From an uncultured Polaribacter sp. (GTDB lineage Bacteria > Bacteroidota > Bacteroidia > Flavobacteriales > Flavobacteriaceae), in contig CANMHT010000003.1 of assembly GCA_947497755.1 (NCBI GenBank), positions 186,001 through 250,000 on the forward strand: a stretch of 64,000 bases of DNA. Reading direction: 5' to 3'. Below the pieces are notes generated by a model. That model ran no database searches. It was not told the origin of the DNA and was given only the letters and a program-made list of their open reading frames with translations. Numbering within the stretch: position 1 is the stretch's first letter; every line of letters begins with the position of its first letter. The position numbers and the translations under genes were made by a program. Positions 38,206-47,589 of the stretch are shown here, piece by piece.

Positions 38206-38802
38206 ATGAGATCTTTTAAAAAAAATGCTCTACTTATTTCAATAAGTATCGCTATTATCATTATTACTATTTTTATTTTCTTTACAGGCACCATTAATAA
38301 CTGTGTTTCGCCAAAAGAAAATACTTATACAAGTTATTTCAGCTTTAATAAAAATCATGAAAGTGATTATCAAGCTATTTACTTTAGCCAATCTAAAGGT
38401 TTGTTCTATGGAATTTATGGAAAAGTTGATTTAGATCCTAGTAAAACAAAAGTTATTGGTCTCCATTTAAAAGCTGTTAATTATAAAAGAACATTTCCTT
38501 TTACCTATGAAATTGGTTTTAAATCTAAAAACTTACCAGATTCATTACTTACAAATAAGGAAAATAGTCCTATTTTACATTTTAATATGGTCTTAAATAA
38601 CCTTGGAAGTTCTTATAATTATTCTTATTTAAAACTAAAAGAATCTATACCTATAAAGAAGTTAAATAAATTTTACGTTAGACGCTATTTTTCTTATGAT
38701 GATATCGGTAAAGAAATAAATGATCCTTGCAGTAGAATATCAACAAATCATTCTGCAATTGGTTTAAATTGTGTTGAATCTGATTTAAAAATTATACATT
38801 GA
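38206..38802 (+). CDS. Membrane-anchored protein of unknown function, two-component locus
   Basis: This 198-residue protein has one N-terminal transmembrane segment (about 8-29). The extracytoplasmic part is beta-rich with three Cys residues (one soon after the membrane anchor, two near the C-terminus) and no family I recognise. Its TGA overlaps the TTG start of the histidine kinase gene (TTGA), so the two are probably co-translated. It could be a sensor accessory or a target of the system, but nothing in the protein shows which. Confidence 0.7.
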   Translation: MRSFKKNALLISISIAIIIITIFIFFTGTINNCVSPKENTYTSYFSFNKNHESDYQAIYFSQSKGLFYGIYGKVDLDPSKTKVIGLHLKAVNYKRTFPFTYEIGFKSKNLPDSLLTNKENSPILHFNMVLNNLGSSYNYSYLKLKESIPIKKLNKFYVRRYFSYDDIGKEINDPCSRISTNHSAIGLNCVESDLKIIH

Positions 38803-40706
38803 AAAAATATATTTTTTTTGCCCTGCTATTTACACAACACCTATTCTCTCAGTTAAACTTTGATGAGAAGATTTTATTAAATAACTCTTTAAAATCTATA
38901 GACAATATTGATTTTACTTCAGCTAAAAATAATATTGCTAAAATAAGTAATAAATCTCTCTATATAAATCTTGATTTATATAGAGAGATTATCCAATTTT
39001 CTGGTCAGACCTTATCCAAAAAGTATTTTTTAGAAAAGATCAATAATAGTTATATTCTTAAAGAAAACTACGTCATTATCAACCTTATTAAAGGATATAG
39101 TGAATTATATTATAATTTAAACAACCCAAATTCTTTTCAATATTTTTTCAATGCTTATTTAGAATCAAAAAAATTGAACAATAATTATTTATTAAAAGAA
39201 AGTATAAAAGCGATACTAAATCTTTACGGTGAAGGAATACTTCAAAACATGGATTGGTATAAAAAATATTTAGAGGAACTAAAAAGAAAGTCAAGAACAA
39301 AATCAAATCAAATTTTAAGCATAATTTATGAAATGCAACTACTTGGACTTACTATTCCTTTTGGTTCTGAAAAAGAAGAACAAACAGAAAAAAAACTTCT
39401 GATAAAACAACTAAACAAGAAAAAAAAAGAATTAATTTCTTTAGTGAAAACAAGTTCAAACAAAAATATAAACCACATTGCTCTTTACAGAATAGCAAAT
39501 CAATATTTAATAAAAAAAGATATTGGAAAAGCAGCTAAAATTTACAAAAAAATTTTAACAATTAAAAAATATCCCTATTTCTTTAAAAGATATAAATTCA
39601 ACTCTTTAATTAAACTTTCATACATCTCTTTTTTAAAAAAACATAAGGATTCTACTTTTTATTATCTTAATCAAGCAAGGAAATATGAAAATACTATTAA
39701 ATCTTTTAAAACTGATTTAGCAATAAATCACTATTCAGCAATATATCTAAAAAATCAAAAAAAATTTGAGCTTGCATTTTTTGCTTTAGAAAAAGCTAAT
39801 AAGCTCGAATATAAATTAAATTTTTTAAAAGCTAATGAGGTAATTACTCAATTAGAAACATATAATCAAACAAAAGAAAAAGAAAAAGAAATTTTAATAA
39901 GTCAACAAAAAAATAAAAACTTATTATTTGGTTCTTTAATTATTTTTAGTTTAGGTAGTATAATTGTTTTTTTAACTCTAAAGAATTCACGTCGTAAACG
40001 CCTTCTTGCTTTCCAAGAAAAAGAATTAGAAATACAAAAAAACCTAACCTTATTAAAAGAGCAAGAAATTACTACAATTAACGCAATGATCGATGGTCAA
40101 GAAAAAGAACGAACACGTATTGCTGAAGATTTACATGATAATTTAGGATCCGTTTTAGCAACTTTAAAATTACATTTCGAAAATCTAAAACTAAATCAAG
40201 AAAAGAAAAAGCTAAACCAAGAAGAATTATTTAATAGAACAGAAAACCTCATTGATGAAGCCTATCTAAGAGTTCGTAAAATTGCACATGCTAAAAATGC
40301 TGGAGTAATTGCCAATCAAGGATTGTTATCTGCCATACAAACTATGGTAGAAAAAATAAGTACTGCAGACCGTATAAAAATTGAAGTTATTCATTTTGGA
40401 TTAGATAAACGATTAGATAATAGCTTAGAAATTACCGTTTTTAGAATTGTTCAAGAATTAATTACTAATTGTTTAAAACATGCTTTAGCAAGTCATATCA
40501 CAATTAATCTTTCTCAGTTTGACAACAATCTAAATATTATTGTTGAAGATAATGGAAAAGGGTTTACATTAAAAAGTGTAGATCTAAAAAACACGATGGG
40601 ACTACATTCTATTCAAACTAGAATACAACATTTAAACGGTTCTTTTGAAATTGATTCTACCTTAGAAAAAGGAACTTCAATTATATTTAACATTCCCCTT
40701 AATTAA
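38799..40706 (+). CDS. Sensor histidine kinase (HisKA_3) with TPR-like periplasmic domain
   Basis: This 635-residue kinase starts at TTG (38799), and a signal peptide ends at HLFSQ. A helical, TPR-like sensor region follows (about 20-365), then one transmembrane helix (about 375-395) and a coiled-coil linker. Next are a HisKA_3 domain with the phospho-acceptor His446 in IAEDLHDNLGS and an HATPase domain with the N-box ELITNCLKHA (about 552-561) and G-box VEDNGKGF (about 581-588). This is the NarL/DesK-type kinase group common in Bacteroidetes. Its cognate regulator is encoded 69 bp downstream. The signal sensed is unknown. Confidence 0.92.
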   Translation: MKKYIFFALLFTQHLFSQLNFDEKILLNNSLKSIDNIDFTSAKNNIAKISNKSLYINLDLYREIIQFSGQTLSKKYFLEKINNSYILKENYVIINLIKGYSELYYNLNNPNSFQYFFNAYLESKKLNNNYLLKESIKAILNLYGEGILQNMDWYKKYLEELKRKSRTKSNQILSIIYEMQLLGLTIPFGSEKEEQTEKKLLIKQLNKKKKELISLVKTSSNKNINHIALYRIANQYLIKKDIGKAAKIYKKILTIKKYPYFFKRYKFNSLIKLSYISFLKKHKDSTFYYLNQARKYENTIKSFKTDLAINHYSAIYLKNQKKFELAFFALEKANKLEYKLNFLKANEVITQLETYNQTKEKEKEILISQQKNKNLLFGSLIIFSLGSIIVFLTLKNSRRKRLLAFQEKELEIQKNLTLLKEQEITTINAMIDGQEKERTRIAEDLHDNLGSVLATLKLHFENLKLNQEKKKLNQEELFNRTENLIDEAYLRVRKIAHAKNAGVIANQGLLSAIQTMVEKISTADRIKIEVIHFGLDKRLDNSLEITVFRIVQELITNCLKHALASHITINLSQFDNNLNIIVEDNGKGFTLKSVDLKNTMGLHSIQTRIQHLNGSFEIDSTLEKGTSIIFNIPLN

Positions 40707-40722
40707 TCCTTACTTATAGGCA
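40707..40722 (+). promoter_or_regulatory. Operator-like site before the response regulator gene
   Basis: TCCTTA-CTTA-TAGGCA begins at the base after the kinase stop codon. It matches 9 of 12 arm positions of TACCTA-N4-TAGGTA and has the same CTTA spacer as the site at 38131. It is weaker than the other copies. Confidence 0.35.
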
Positions 40723-40775
40723 ATTATTAAACAAATTCTTTACATATCTTTATATATAATTTTTAATTTATATCT

Positions 40776-41417
40776 ATGATAACCATTGCTATAGCTGAAG
40801 ATCACCAAATGCTCATTGACGGCATAAAATCTTTTTTTGAATATGATGAAAATATTCACATTATTGGAACCGTTAATAATGGTGAAGATTTAGTGAAATT
40901 TGTCTTTTTAAAACAACCTAAATTAGTAATTACAGATATTCGAATGCCTAAAATGGATGGAATTGTAGCTACAAGAAAGATAAAAGAAAAGTTTCCTCAC
41001 ATTCAAGTGCTTGCAATGACAATGTTTGATCAGCCAGATGCAATTAAGCAAATGTTAGATGCTGGTGCTACAGGTTATATTTTAAAGAACTCTGGAGTTA
41101 AAATGCTATCTAAAGCAATAATAGCTGTTGCTAACAAAGAAACCTTTTTTGATCCAAATGTTGCTTTCAATTTTATGAATGATTATATCGATGAAAATGT
41201 AACTATTGCCCGTTCCGAAAAAGCAATTTTATCCAATAGAGAAAAGGAAATTTTACATCTAATTTCTAACGGAAAAACTTCTAAAGAAATTGCTTCAGAA
41301 CTATTTATTGCAAAAACAACTGTTGACACACATCGAAAAAACATGATTCGAAAACTCAATTTATCATCTGATAATGAATTAATTAAATATGCAATAGATA
41401 AAAAATATTTGTTCTAA
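40776..41417 (+). CDS. LuxR/NarL-family response regulator
   Basis: A 213-residue two-domain regulator. The receiver domain (about 1-120) has acidic Glu8-Asp9, the phospho-acceptor Asp54 in VITDIRMPKMDG and Lys of YILKNSG. The C-terminal LuxR-type HTH (about 148-210) reads LSNREKEILHLISNGKTSKE, followed by the recognition-helix segment TTVDTHRKNM. It is the partner of the upstream HisKA_3 kinase. The palindromes before 38206, 40776 and 41492 suggest that it regulates its own locus. Confidence 0.94.
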   Translation: MITIAIAEDHQMLIDGIKSFFEYDENIHIIGTVNNGEDLVKFVFLKQPKLVITDIRMPKMDGIVATRKIKEKFPHIQVLAMTMFDQPDAIKQMLDAGATGYILKNSGVKMLSKAIIAVANKETFFDPNVAFNFMNDYIDENVTIARSEKAILSNREKEILHLISNGKTSKEIASELFIAKTTVDTHRKNMIRKLNLSSDNELIKYAIDKKYLF

Positions 41418-41420
41418 GTT

Positions 41421-41436
41421 TACCTACTTCTAGGTA
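41421..41436 (+). promoter_or_regulatory. Perfect palindromic operator before the exported protein gene
   Basis: TACCTA (41421-41426), CTTC, TAGGTA (41431-41436) is a perfect inverted repeat 4 bp after the response regulator stop and 55 bp before the next start. It is the best match to the repeated site of this locus. Confidence 0.55.
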
Positions 41437-41491
41437 TCGTAAAAAAATATTTAACCTCATAGTTTAGCTGTATAATCTAAAACTTTAAACT

Positions 41492-42292
41492 ATGAAAACT
41501 TTAACCTTATTGTCATTCATCTTATTTTTTATGACCAATATGTTTTCTCAAGAAAATAATAATTCAGGCCTAGATAATAAAATCGAATTAGGTAATTACA
41601 TTTTTACTTCATCATACGAAACAAACTTCACAACCAATTTTAATGGTAGTCAAAATACCAGTTCGGAAAAAACCATACATCAATTTGGCAGTATTGTCAA
41701 AGTTATCAAAATCACTGATAAAAATGTTATTATCCAATATTTAAAATTTAATAATAACTTAGTGAAAAATAAAAAGTTTTATTATGAAGTGAATAACACT
41801 TTTTTAAAATATTATAAGATTAAAATTGATGATTTTATAAAAGTTACTACTCGATATTATTCTGTATATAAAGGAGCGATTGCAGGTTTATATTCTATTC
41901 CATTTAAACTACGATTTAATGATTTTGATTTTGAGCAAGATTTGAACTTAGGGGTAAGTATAGGAATTCAGTATAGATTAAGTAAAAAAATTGATAATAG
42001 ATGGATTTTAGAACCTAATATTGGTATTGGTCTTACCAAAGTAAACCTAAATAATCAAAATAGTGATGTAATTGAAGCAAGAAGTGCTAGTGCTTTTACT
42101 TGGTCTTTGGGTATGATTCTTCGTTTTTCTCAAAAAATAAATTTAGGAGTTTTTGTGGGAAGAGACTTTTTAAGTAAGTTAGATTCAAATACCAACTGGA
42201 AACACAATGGAAAAACTTGGTTAGGCTTAGGATTAAACATTGGTTTAAGCACCTCTGGCAGTAAAGATTCAGTAAAGGAAAAAAACAAATAA
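41492..42292 (+). CDS. Exported outer-membrane-type protein of unknown function
   Basis: This 266-residue protein has a signal peptide ending NMFSQ (residue 20). The N-terminal half (about 20-135) is a soluble-looking region. The C-terminal half has alternating strands (DLNLGVSIGIQYRL, WILEPNIGIGLTKV, TWSLGMILRFSQ, WLGLGLNIGLS) like a small outer-membrane barrel. No family is recognised. It follows the response regulator gene behind a palindromic operator, so it is a likely target of the two-component system. Its start codon lies inside an inverted repeat, CATAGTTTA (41458-41466) with TAAACTATG (41486-41494). Confidence 0.7.
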   Translation: MKTLTLLSFILFFMTNMFSQENNNSGLDNKIELGNYIFTSSYETNFTTNFNGSQNTSSEKTIHQFGSIVKVIKITDKNVIIQYLKFNNNLVKNKKFYYEVNNTFLKYYKIKIDDFIKVTTRYYSVYKGAIAGLYSIPFKLRFNDFDFEQDLNLGVSIGIQYRLSKKIDNRWILEPNIGIGLTKVNLNNQNSDVIEARSASAFTWSLGMILRFSQKINLGVFVGRDFLSKLDSNTNWKHNGKTWLGLGLNIGLSTSGSKDSVKEKNK

Positions 42293-42299
42293 AATAAAA

Positions 42300-42330
42300 A
42301 AGTAGCTAGTTAATAATTAATTAGCTACTT
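42300..42330. terminator. Bidirectional terminator between the exported protein gene and recQ
   Basis: AAGTAGCTA (42300-42308) and TAGCTACTT (42322-42330) form a 9-bp stem. It lies 7 bp after the plus-strand stop, and its right arm overlaps the last codons of recQ. On the minus strand the stem is followed by T-rich sequence (complement of 42293-42299). Confidence 0.65.
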
Positions 42331-44512
42331 CATTTATAAATTTTATACGCATTAATCGCAATTCTTCATCGTCGTAATCGCCATCAAATTCGTCTAATGC
42401 AACTTGAATTTTATCTGTTTCAGCTTCCATAAAATAATCAAATATTTCTTCTTGCTGATCTTCATCAAGCAACTCATCCACAGAATAATCAATGTTTAAT
42501 TTTGTTCCTGAGTAAATTATGGCTTCCATTTCTTTGATTAATTCCTCCATTTCTAAACCTTTAGACTGAGCAATATCTATCAATGGTAATTTACGGTCTG
42601 TATTTTGAATGATATAAAGTTTTAGCCCAGAATTAACTCCTGTACTTTTTACAACCAAGTCATCTGGTCTTAAAATGTCATTCTCTTTAACGTAAGTATC
42701 AATTAACTTTACAAACTCTCTACCATATTTACGTGCTTTTCCTTCTCCAACACCATGCACATTAGATAAATCTTGTAATGAAATAGGATATTTTAAAGCC
42801 ATATCATCTAAAGATGGATCTTGAAAAACGGCAAAAGGAGGAACTCCTAATTGCTTAGCAATTTTCTTTCTTAAATCTTTAAGCATAGTCATGAGTTTGT
42901 CATCTACTCCACCTGCACTTCCTTTAGCGTTTGTAATAATTGAAGCATCATTTTCTTGGTCATATACGTGATCTTCCGTCATCATAAAAGAGGTAGGATT
43001 ATCTATAAAATTAGCACCTTCTTTTGTTAATTTTATAACTCCATATTGTTCTATTTCTTTTCTTAAATAACCTGCAACTAACACTTGTCTTAATAAGGCC
43101 ATCCAATAAGTATCACTCTTATCTTTTCCTAAGCCAAAAAATGGTCTCGATGGAGTCTTATGAGACTTTAACATCGCATTTTCCTTTCCTGTAATAGTAC
43201 AAACTACATCTTTTGCTTTGTATTTTTCTTTAGTGTCTCTAACAATAGATAATAGCTTTACTACTTCCTCTTTGGCTTCATGCTTCTTTTTTGGATTTTT
43301 AGTATTATCATCTAGCTCAGCTCCTAAGCCATTCACTTCATCAAACTCTTCTCCAAAATAGTGCAATAGATATTTACGTCTATTCATAGAAGTTTCTGCA
43401 TAACCAACAACTTCTTGAAGTAACGCATGACCAATCTCTTGTTCTGCAACTGGCTTGCTTGCCATAAATTTTTCTAGCTTCTCAATATCTTTATATGAGT
43501 AAAATGCCAAACAATACCCTTCTCCTCCATCTCTTCCAGCTCTACCAGTTTCTTGGTAATAACTTTCTAAACTTTTTGGTATATCATGGTGAATTACATA
43601 TCGAACATCTGGCTTATCAATTCCCATTCCGAAAGCGATGGTAGCAACTACAACATCACAGTCCTCCATCAAGAACATGTCTTGATGTTTTACTCTTGTT
43701 TTTGCATCTAATCCAGCATGATAAGGAACTGCTTTAATACCATTAACTTGTAAAACTTGGGCAATTTCTTCTACTTTCTTTCTACTTAAACAATAGATAA
43801 TTCCAGATTTGCCAACACGTTGTTTTACAAAACGAATAATGTCTTTATCAACATCCTTTGTTTTAGGTCTAACCTCATAAAACAAATTATATCTATTAAA
43901 AGATGCTTTGAAGGTTTTTGCATTGGAAATTCCTAATGTTTTTAGAATATCTTCTTGTACTTTGGCTGTTGCTGTTGCTGTAAGACCTATTACAGGAACA
44001 TTATCAATTTGCTTGATAATATTTCTTAAATTTCTATATTCAGGTCTAAAATCGTGTCCCCATTCAGAAATACAATGTGCTTCATCAATAGCTACAAAAG
44101 AAATTTTTTGTGTTCTTAAAAAAGTAACGTATTCTTCTTTAATTAAAGATTCAGGAGCAACATAAAGTAGTTTTGTAATTCCGTTTTCAATGTCACTTTT
44201 TACTTGAGCTACTTCTGTTTTGTTTAAAGAAGAGTTTAAAACATGTGCAATACCTCTACTTTCAGAAATTCCTCGTATGGCATCAACCTGATTTTTCATC
44301 AAAGCGATTAAAGGAGAAACAACAATTGCAGTTCCTTCACTCATTAATGCAGGCAACTGATAACATAAAGATTTTCCTCCTCCCGTTGGCATTATTACAA
44401 AAGTATCTTGCTTATGTAAAATACTTTCAATAACCTCTTCTTGTAAACCTTTGAATTTATTAAATCCGAAAAACTTCTTTAAAGGGCCGTATAAATCAAT
44501 TTCATCATTCAT
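42317..44512 (-). CDS. recQ: ATP-dependent DNA helicase RecQ
   Basis: A 731-residue helicase. Motif I is MPTGGGKSLCYQLPA (Lys47), motif II is DEAH (143-146), then the RecQ aromatic loop SEWGHDFRPEYR, motif VI QETGRAGRDG, a zinc/RQC region (about 350-510) and an HRDC domain (about 545-620, GKARKYGREFV). An acidic C-terminal tail follows. RecQ unwinds DNA 3'-5' in recombination and replication-fork repair. In the zinc-binding segment the usual four cysteines are not evident (RRKYLLHYFGEEF), so the zinc site may be lost, as in many Bacteroidetes RecQ proteins; this last comparison is from general knowledge. Confidence 0.95.
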   Translation of the reverse strand: MNDEIDLYGPLKKFFGFNKFKGLQEEVIESILHKQDTFVIMPTGGGKSLCYQLPALMSEGTAIVVSPLIALMKNQVDAIRGISESRGIAHVLNSSLNKTEVAQVKSDIENGITKLLYVAPESLIKEEYVTFLRTQKISFVAIDEAHCISEWGHDFRPEYRNLRNIIKQIDNVPVIGLTATATAKVQEDILKTLGISNAKTFKASFNRYNLFYEVRPKTKDVDKDIIRFVKQRVGKSGIIYCLSRKKVEEIAQVLQVNGIKAVPYHAGLDAKTRVKHQDMFLMEDCDVVVATIAFGMGIDKPDVRYVIHHDIPKSLESYYQETGRAGRDGGEGYCLAFYSYKDIEKLEKFMASKPVAEQEIGHALLQEVVGYAETSMNRRKYLLHYFGEEFDEVNGLGAELDDNTKNPKKKHEAKEEVVKLLSIVRDTKEKYKAKDVVCTITGKENAMLKSHKTPSRPFFGLGKDKSDTYWMALLRQVLVAGYLRKEIEQYGVIKLTKEGANFIDNPTSFMMTEDHVYDQENDASIITNAKGSAGGVDDKLMTMLKDLRKKIAKQLGVPPFAVFQDPSLDDMALKYPISLQDLSNVHGVGEGKARKYGREFVKLIDTYVKENDILRPDDLVVKSTGVNSGLKLYIIQNTDRKLPLIDIAQSKGLEMEELIKEMEAIIYSGTKLNIDYSVDELLDEDQQEEIFDYFMEAETDKIQVALDEFDGDYDDEELRLMRIKFINEVAN

Positions 44513-44568
44513 GATTACTAATCAATCCTCTATTTTATTATTTGTTAACTTAAAAACCAATATTTTGG

Positions 44569-44599
44569 TTTGGGTCTATCATTATTTGTAGTAGATTTG
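44569..44599 (+). promoter_or_regulatory. Promoter of kdsD
   Basis: TTTG (44569-44572), a 19-bp spacer and TAGATTTG (44592-44599) match the Bacteroidetes promoter consensus TTTG-N19-TAnnTTTG. The start codon is about 78 bp downstream. Confidence 0.6.
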
Positions 44600-44677
44600 T
44601 ACACTATTAAGAAAGATGAGTCATCTACAATAAATTAAAGATATAACTTTTTTTTAGACTACTAAAATTATAAAACC

Positions 44678-45646
44678 TTGAAAGATTTTAATACAATTAT
44701 TGCAACTGCTAAAGAAACAATAACCTTAGAAAGTAATGCTATTGCTAATTTAGTAAATTTAATTGATGATAATTTTGAAAATTCCGTTAAATATATTCTA
44801 AATTCTAAAGGAAGAGTTGTTGTAACTGGAATTGGAAAGAGTGCAAATATTGCTACTAAAATTGTAGCAACCTTTAACTCTACAGGTACTCCAGCTATTT
44901 TTATGCATGCTGCAGATGCCATTCATGGAGATTTAGGAACTATACAAAAAGATGATGTTGTTATTTGTATTTCTAAAAGTGGAAATACTCCAGAGATTAA
45001 AGTTTTAGTACCATTAATTCAAAACTATGGTAATAAAATTATTGCAATAACGGGTAATAAAGAATCATATTTAGGTAGTAATGCAGATTTTACATTGAAT
45101 ACTTTTGTAGAAAAAGAAGCTTGTCCAAATAACTTAGCTCCAACTACAAGTACAACGGCTCAACTTGTTATGGGAGACGCCTTGGCTGTTTGTTTATTAA
45201 AATTAAAAGGGTTTAGTAGTCAGGATTTTGCCAAATACCATCCTGGTGGTGCATTAGGAAAACGTCTATATTTACGTGTATCTGATTTAATCGCAAATAA
45301 TCAATCACCTAAAGTAACAACTTATAGTAGTATTTCTGATGTTATTGTAGAAATTAGTGAAAAACGTTTAGGTGTAACTTCGGTAATAGAAAACAATCAA
45401 ATTGTTGGTATTATTACCGATGGAGATATTAGAAGAATGCTAAGTAAAACTAACAACATTACTTCTTTAACTGCTAAAGATATCATGTCTACAAACCCTA
45501 AAACAATTTCTATTGATGCTATGGCAATTGATGCTTTAGAAACTTTAGAAAAAAATGATATTACTCAAATATTAGTTAGTAACTCTAAACAAGAATATTT
45601 AGGTGTAGTACATTTACATGATTTAATTAAAGAAGGTATTTTTTAA
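44678..45646 (+). CDS. kdsD: Arabinose-5-phosphate isomerase (KpsF/GutQ family)
   Basis: This 322-residue protein has an N-terminal SIS domain (about 35-170; RVVVTGIGKSANIATK, FMHAADAIHGDLG, CISKSGNTPE) and two C-terminal CBS domains (about 205-322; IVGIITDGDIRRM). It converts ribulose-5-phosphate to arabinose-5-phosphate, the first step of Kdo synthesis for lipopolysaccharide. The start is TTG at 44678; upstream in-frame stops exclude a longer product. It is followed after 1 bp by tatC, and lptB downstream fits an envelope-biogenesis theme. Confidence 0.93.
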   Translation: MKDFNTIIATAKETITLESNAIANLVNLIDDNFENSVKYILNSKGRVVVTGIGKSANIATKIVATFNSTGTPAIFMHAADAIHGDLGTIQKDDVVICISKSGNTPEIKVLVPLIQNYGNKIIAITGNKESYLGSNADFTLNTFVEKEACPNNLAPTTSTTAQLVMGDALAVCLLKLKGFSSQDFAKYHPGGALGKRLYLRVSDLIANNQSPKVTTYSSISDVIVEISEKRLGVTSVIENNQIVGIITDGDIRRMLSKTNNITSLTAKDIMSTNPKTISIDAMAIDALETLEKNDITQILVSNSKQEYLGVVHLHDLIKEGIF

Positions 45647-45647
45647 T

Positions 45648-46460
45648 ATGAGTGAACCACAAAAAGAAATGTCCTTTTTAGGACATTTAGAAGAATTACG
45701 TTGGCATTTAGTAAGAAGTGTAGCTGCAGTATTTATTATTGCTATTGTTTTGTTTGTATTTAGAGAAACTATTTACAATAATTTTATCATTGCCCACACA
45801 CATTCTGATTTTATTACCTATAAATTTTTCTGTAAAGCTTTTGCTAGTTTAGGAATGGAAAGTAGTTTTTGTAACATCCAAATTCCTAGTAAACTGCAAG
45901 CTTTATCTTTAACTCAACAATTAATGAGTTCACTTTGGGTTTCATTAATTTTAGGGGTAATTCTTGCTTTTCCTTATTTATTATGGGAAATGTGGCGCTT
46001 TGTGGCTCCTGGTCTACATCCAACTGAAAGAAAAAAATCTAGAGGTTTTTTATTTGTAGCCTCTTTTCTATTCTTCGTTGGTATTGCTTTTAGTTACTAT
46101 GTAATTATGCCAATGTCTGTTTCTTTTTTCTATGGATTCCAAATTGCAGACAATATCGTAAATAACTTTACTTTAGACTCTTATATTAGTTTATTTACAA
46201 ATACAATGCTCGGTATTTCTTTAGTTTTCGAATTACCAGTACTGATTTACTTTTTAACAAGGTTAGGCCTAGTTACACCTTCATTTTTAAAAAAATACAG
46301 AAAGCATTCTTTAGTATTGGTATTACTTTTATCTGCAATCATTACACCACCTGATGTAGCCAGCCAAGTAATTGTATCTATTCCAATATTAATCTTGTAT
46401 GAAATAAGTATTCATATTTCTAGTTTTGTAATTAAAAGACAACGAAAAAATGCCAAATAA
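45648..46460 (+). CDS. tatC: Sec-independent protein translocase TatC
   Basis: This 270-residue inner-membrane protein has six transmembrane segments and the family motifs MSFLGHLEELRWHLVRS at the N-terminus and FRxFVAPGLHPTERK-like WRFVAPGLHPTERKKSRGF (about 117-135). It is the substrate-recognising core of the twin-arginine translocon. No tatA gene is visible in the window. It overlaps the following AhpD-like gene by 11 bp and follows kdsD after 1 bp. Confidence 0.96.
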   Translation: MSEPQKEMSFLGHLEELRWHLVRSVAAVFIIAIVLFVFRETIYNNFIIAHTHSDFITYKFFCKAFASLGMESSFCNIQIPSKLQALSLTQQLMSSLWVSLILGVILAFPYLLWEMWRFVAPGLHPTERKKSRGFLFVASFLFFVGIAFSYYVIMPMSVSFFYGFQIADNIVNNFTLDSYISLFTNTMLGISLVFELPVLIYFLTRLGLVTPSFLKKYRKHSLVLVLLLSAIITPPDVASQVIVSIPILILYEISIHISSFVIKRQRKNAK

Positions 46461-46800
46461 AGTAGAAGAATTCAATGCATATCGTCAAAAAATGAACGAT
46501 AAGCTCTTGAGCAACGACAATAAAGTAATTAAGCGAATTTTTAATTTAGATACCAACGCTTTTAAAGAAGGACATTTATCAGTAAAAACTAAAGAATTGT
46601 TAGGTTTGGTAGCTTCTGCGGTTTTACGTTGTGATGATTGTATTCAGTATCATCTAGAAACTGCTTATAAAAATGGTGTTACCAAAGAAGAAATGATGGA
46701 ATCTATGTCTATTGCTACTTTAGTTGGAGGAACTATTGTTATACCTCATTTACGTAGAGCATACGAATATTGGGAAGTTTTAGAAGAAAATGATTTATAA
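46450..46800 (+). CDS. Carboxymuconolactone decarboxylase / AhpD-like protein
   Basis: This 116-residue all-helical protein has the AhpD-type active site Cys61-Asp-Asp-Cys64 and His68 in CDDCIQYH. Family members with this CxxC-x3-H pattern are peroxidase-linked disulfide reductases; a decarboxylase role is unlikely given the cysteines. It overlaps tatC by 11 bp and so is translationally coupled in the kdsD-tatC unit. Confidence 0.9.
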   Translation: MPNKVEEFNAYRQKMNDKLLSNDNKVIKRIFNLDTNAFKEGHLSVKTKELLGLVASAVLRCDDCIQYHLETAYKNGVTKEEMMESMSIATLVGGTIVIPHLRRAYEYWEVLEENDL

Positions 46801-46843
46801 TTTCATTAAGAAATCTCAAATTCTCATTCCTTATATTTGACCT

Positions 46844-47578
46844 ATGATTTTAAGAGCAGATAATATTCAGAAAATTTATGGAAGCCGAAAGGTAGTTCAG
46901 GGAATTTCTTTACAAGTTTCTCAAGGAGAAATTGTTGGTTTGTTAGGTCCAAATGGAGCCGGTAAAACTACTTCTTTCTATATGATTGTTGGAATGATTA
47001 AGCCCAATGGTGGTAATATTTATTTAGACGATCAAGAGATTACTCAAGATGCTATGTACAAACGTGCCCAAAAAGGAATTGGATATTTAGCGCAAGAAGC
47101 ATCTGTATTTAGAAAACTTACGGTAGAAGAAAATATCATGTCTGTATTGGAATTTACCAACAGAACTAAAAAAGAACGTAAAGAAAAACTAGAGTCTCTT
47201 ATCGAAGAGTTTAGTTTAGGTCATGTTCGTAAAAATAAAGGAGAATTATTATCTGGTGGTGAACGAAGAAGAACAGAAATTGCCAGATGCTTGGCTTCTG
47301 ACCCTAAATTTATTTTATTAGATGAACCTTTTGCTGGAGTAGATCCTATTGCTGTTGAAGATATTCAAAGTATTGTTGCTCAATTAAAAAATAAAAATAT
47401 CGGTATTTTAATTACCGATCACGATGTACAAGCTACTTTAGCTATTACAGATAAGACTTTCTTAATGTATAATGGTAGTATCTTAAAAGAAGGAACTCCC
47501 GAAGAATTAGCTGCAGACGAAACCGTTAAAAAAGTATACTTAGGAAAAGACTTTGAATTGAAAAAACGAAAGTTTTAA
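46844..47578 (+). CDS. lptB: LPS export ABC transporter ATP-binding protein LptB
   Basis: This 244-residue ABC ATPase has Walker A GPNGAGKT (35-42), signature LSGGE (136-140), Walker B FILLDEP (156-162) and the LptB-typical [12 protein letters not shown] and FAGVDPIAV. With LptFG (encoded elsewhere) it powers lipopolysaccharide transport to the outer membrane. TATATTTG (46832-46839) ends 4 bp before the ATG, so the transcript may have almost no leader. It converges on pssA with an 11-bp gap. Confidence 0.95.
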   Translation: MILRADNIQKIYGSRKVVQGISLQVSQGEIVGLLGPNGAGKTTSFYMIVGMIKPNGGNIYLDDQEITQDAMYKRAQKGIGYLAQEASVFRKLTVEENIMSVLEFTNRTKKERKEKLESLIEEFSLGHVRKNKGELLSGGERRRTEIARCLASDPKFILLDEPFAGVDPIAVEDIQSIVAQLKNKNIGILITDHDVQATLAITDKTFLMYNGSILKEGTPEELAADETVKKVYLGKDFELKKRKF

Positions 47579-47589
47579 ATTATTCTTTT

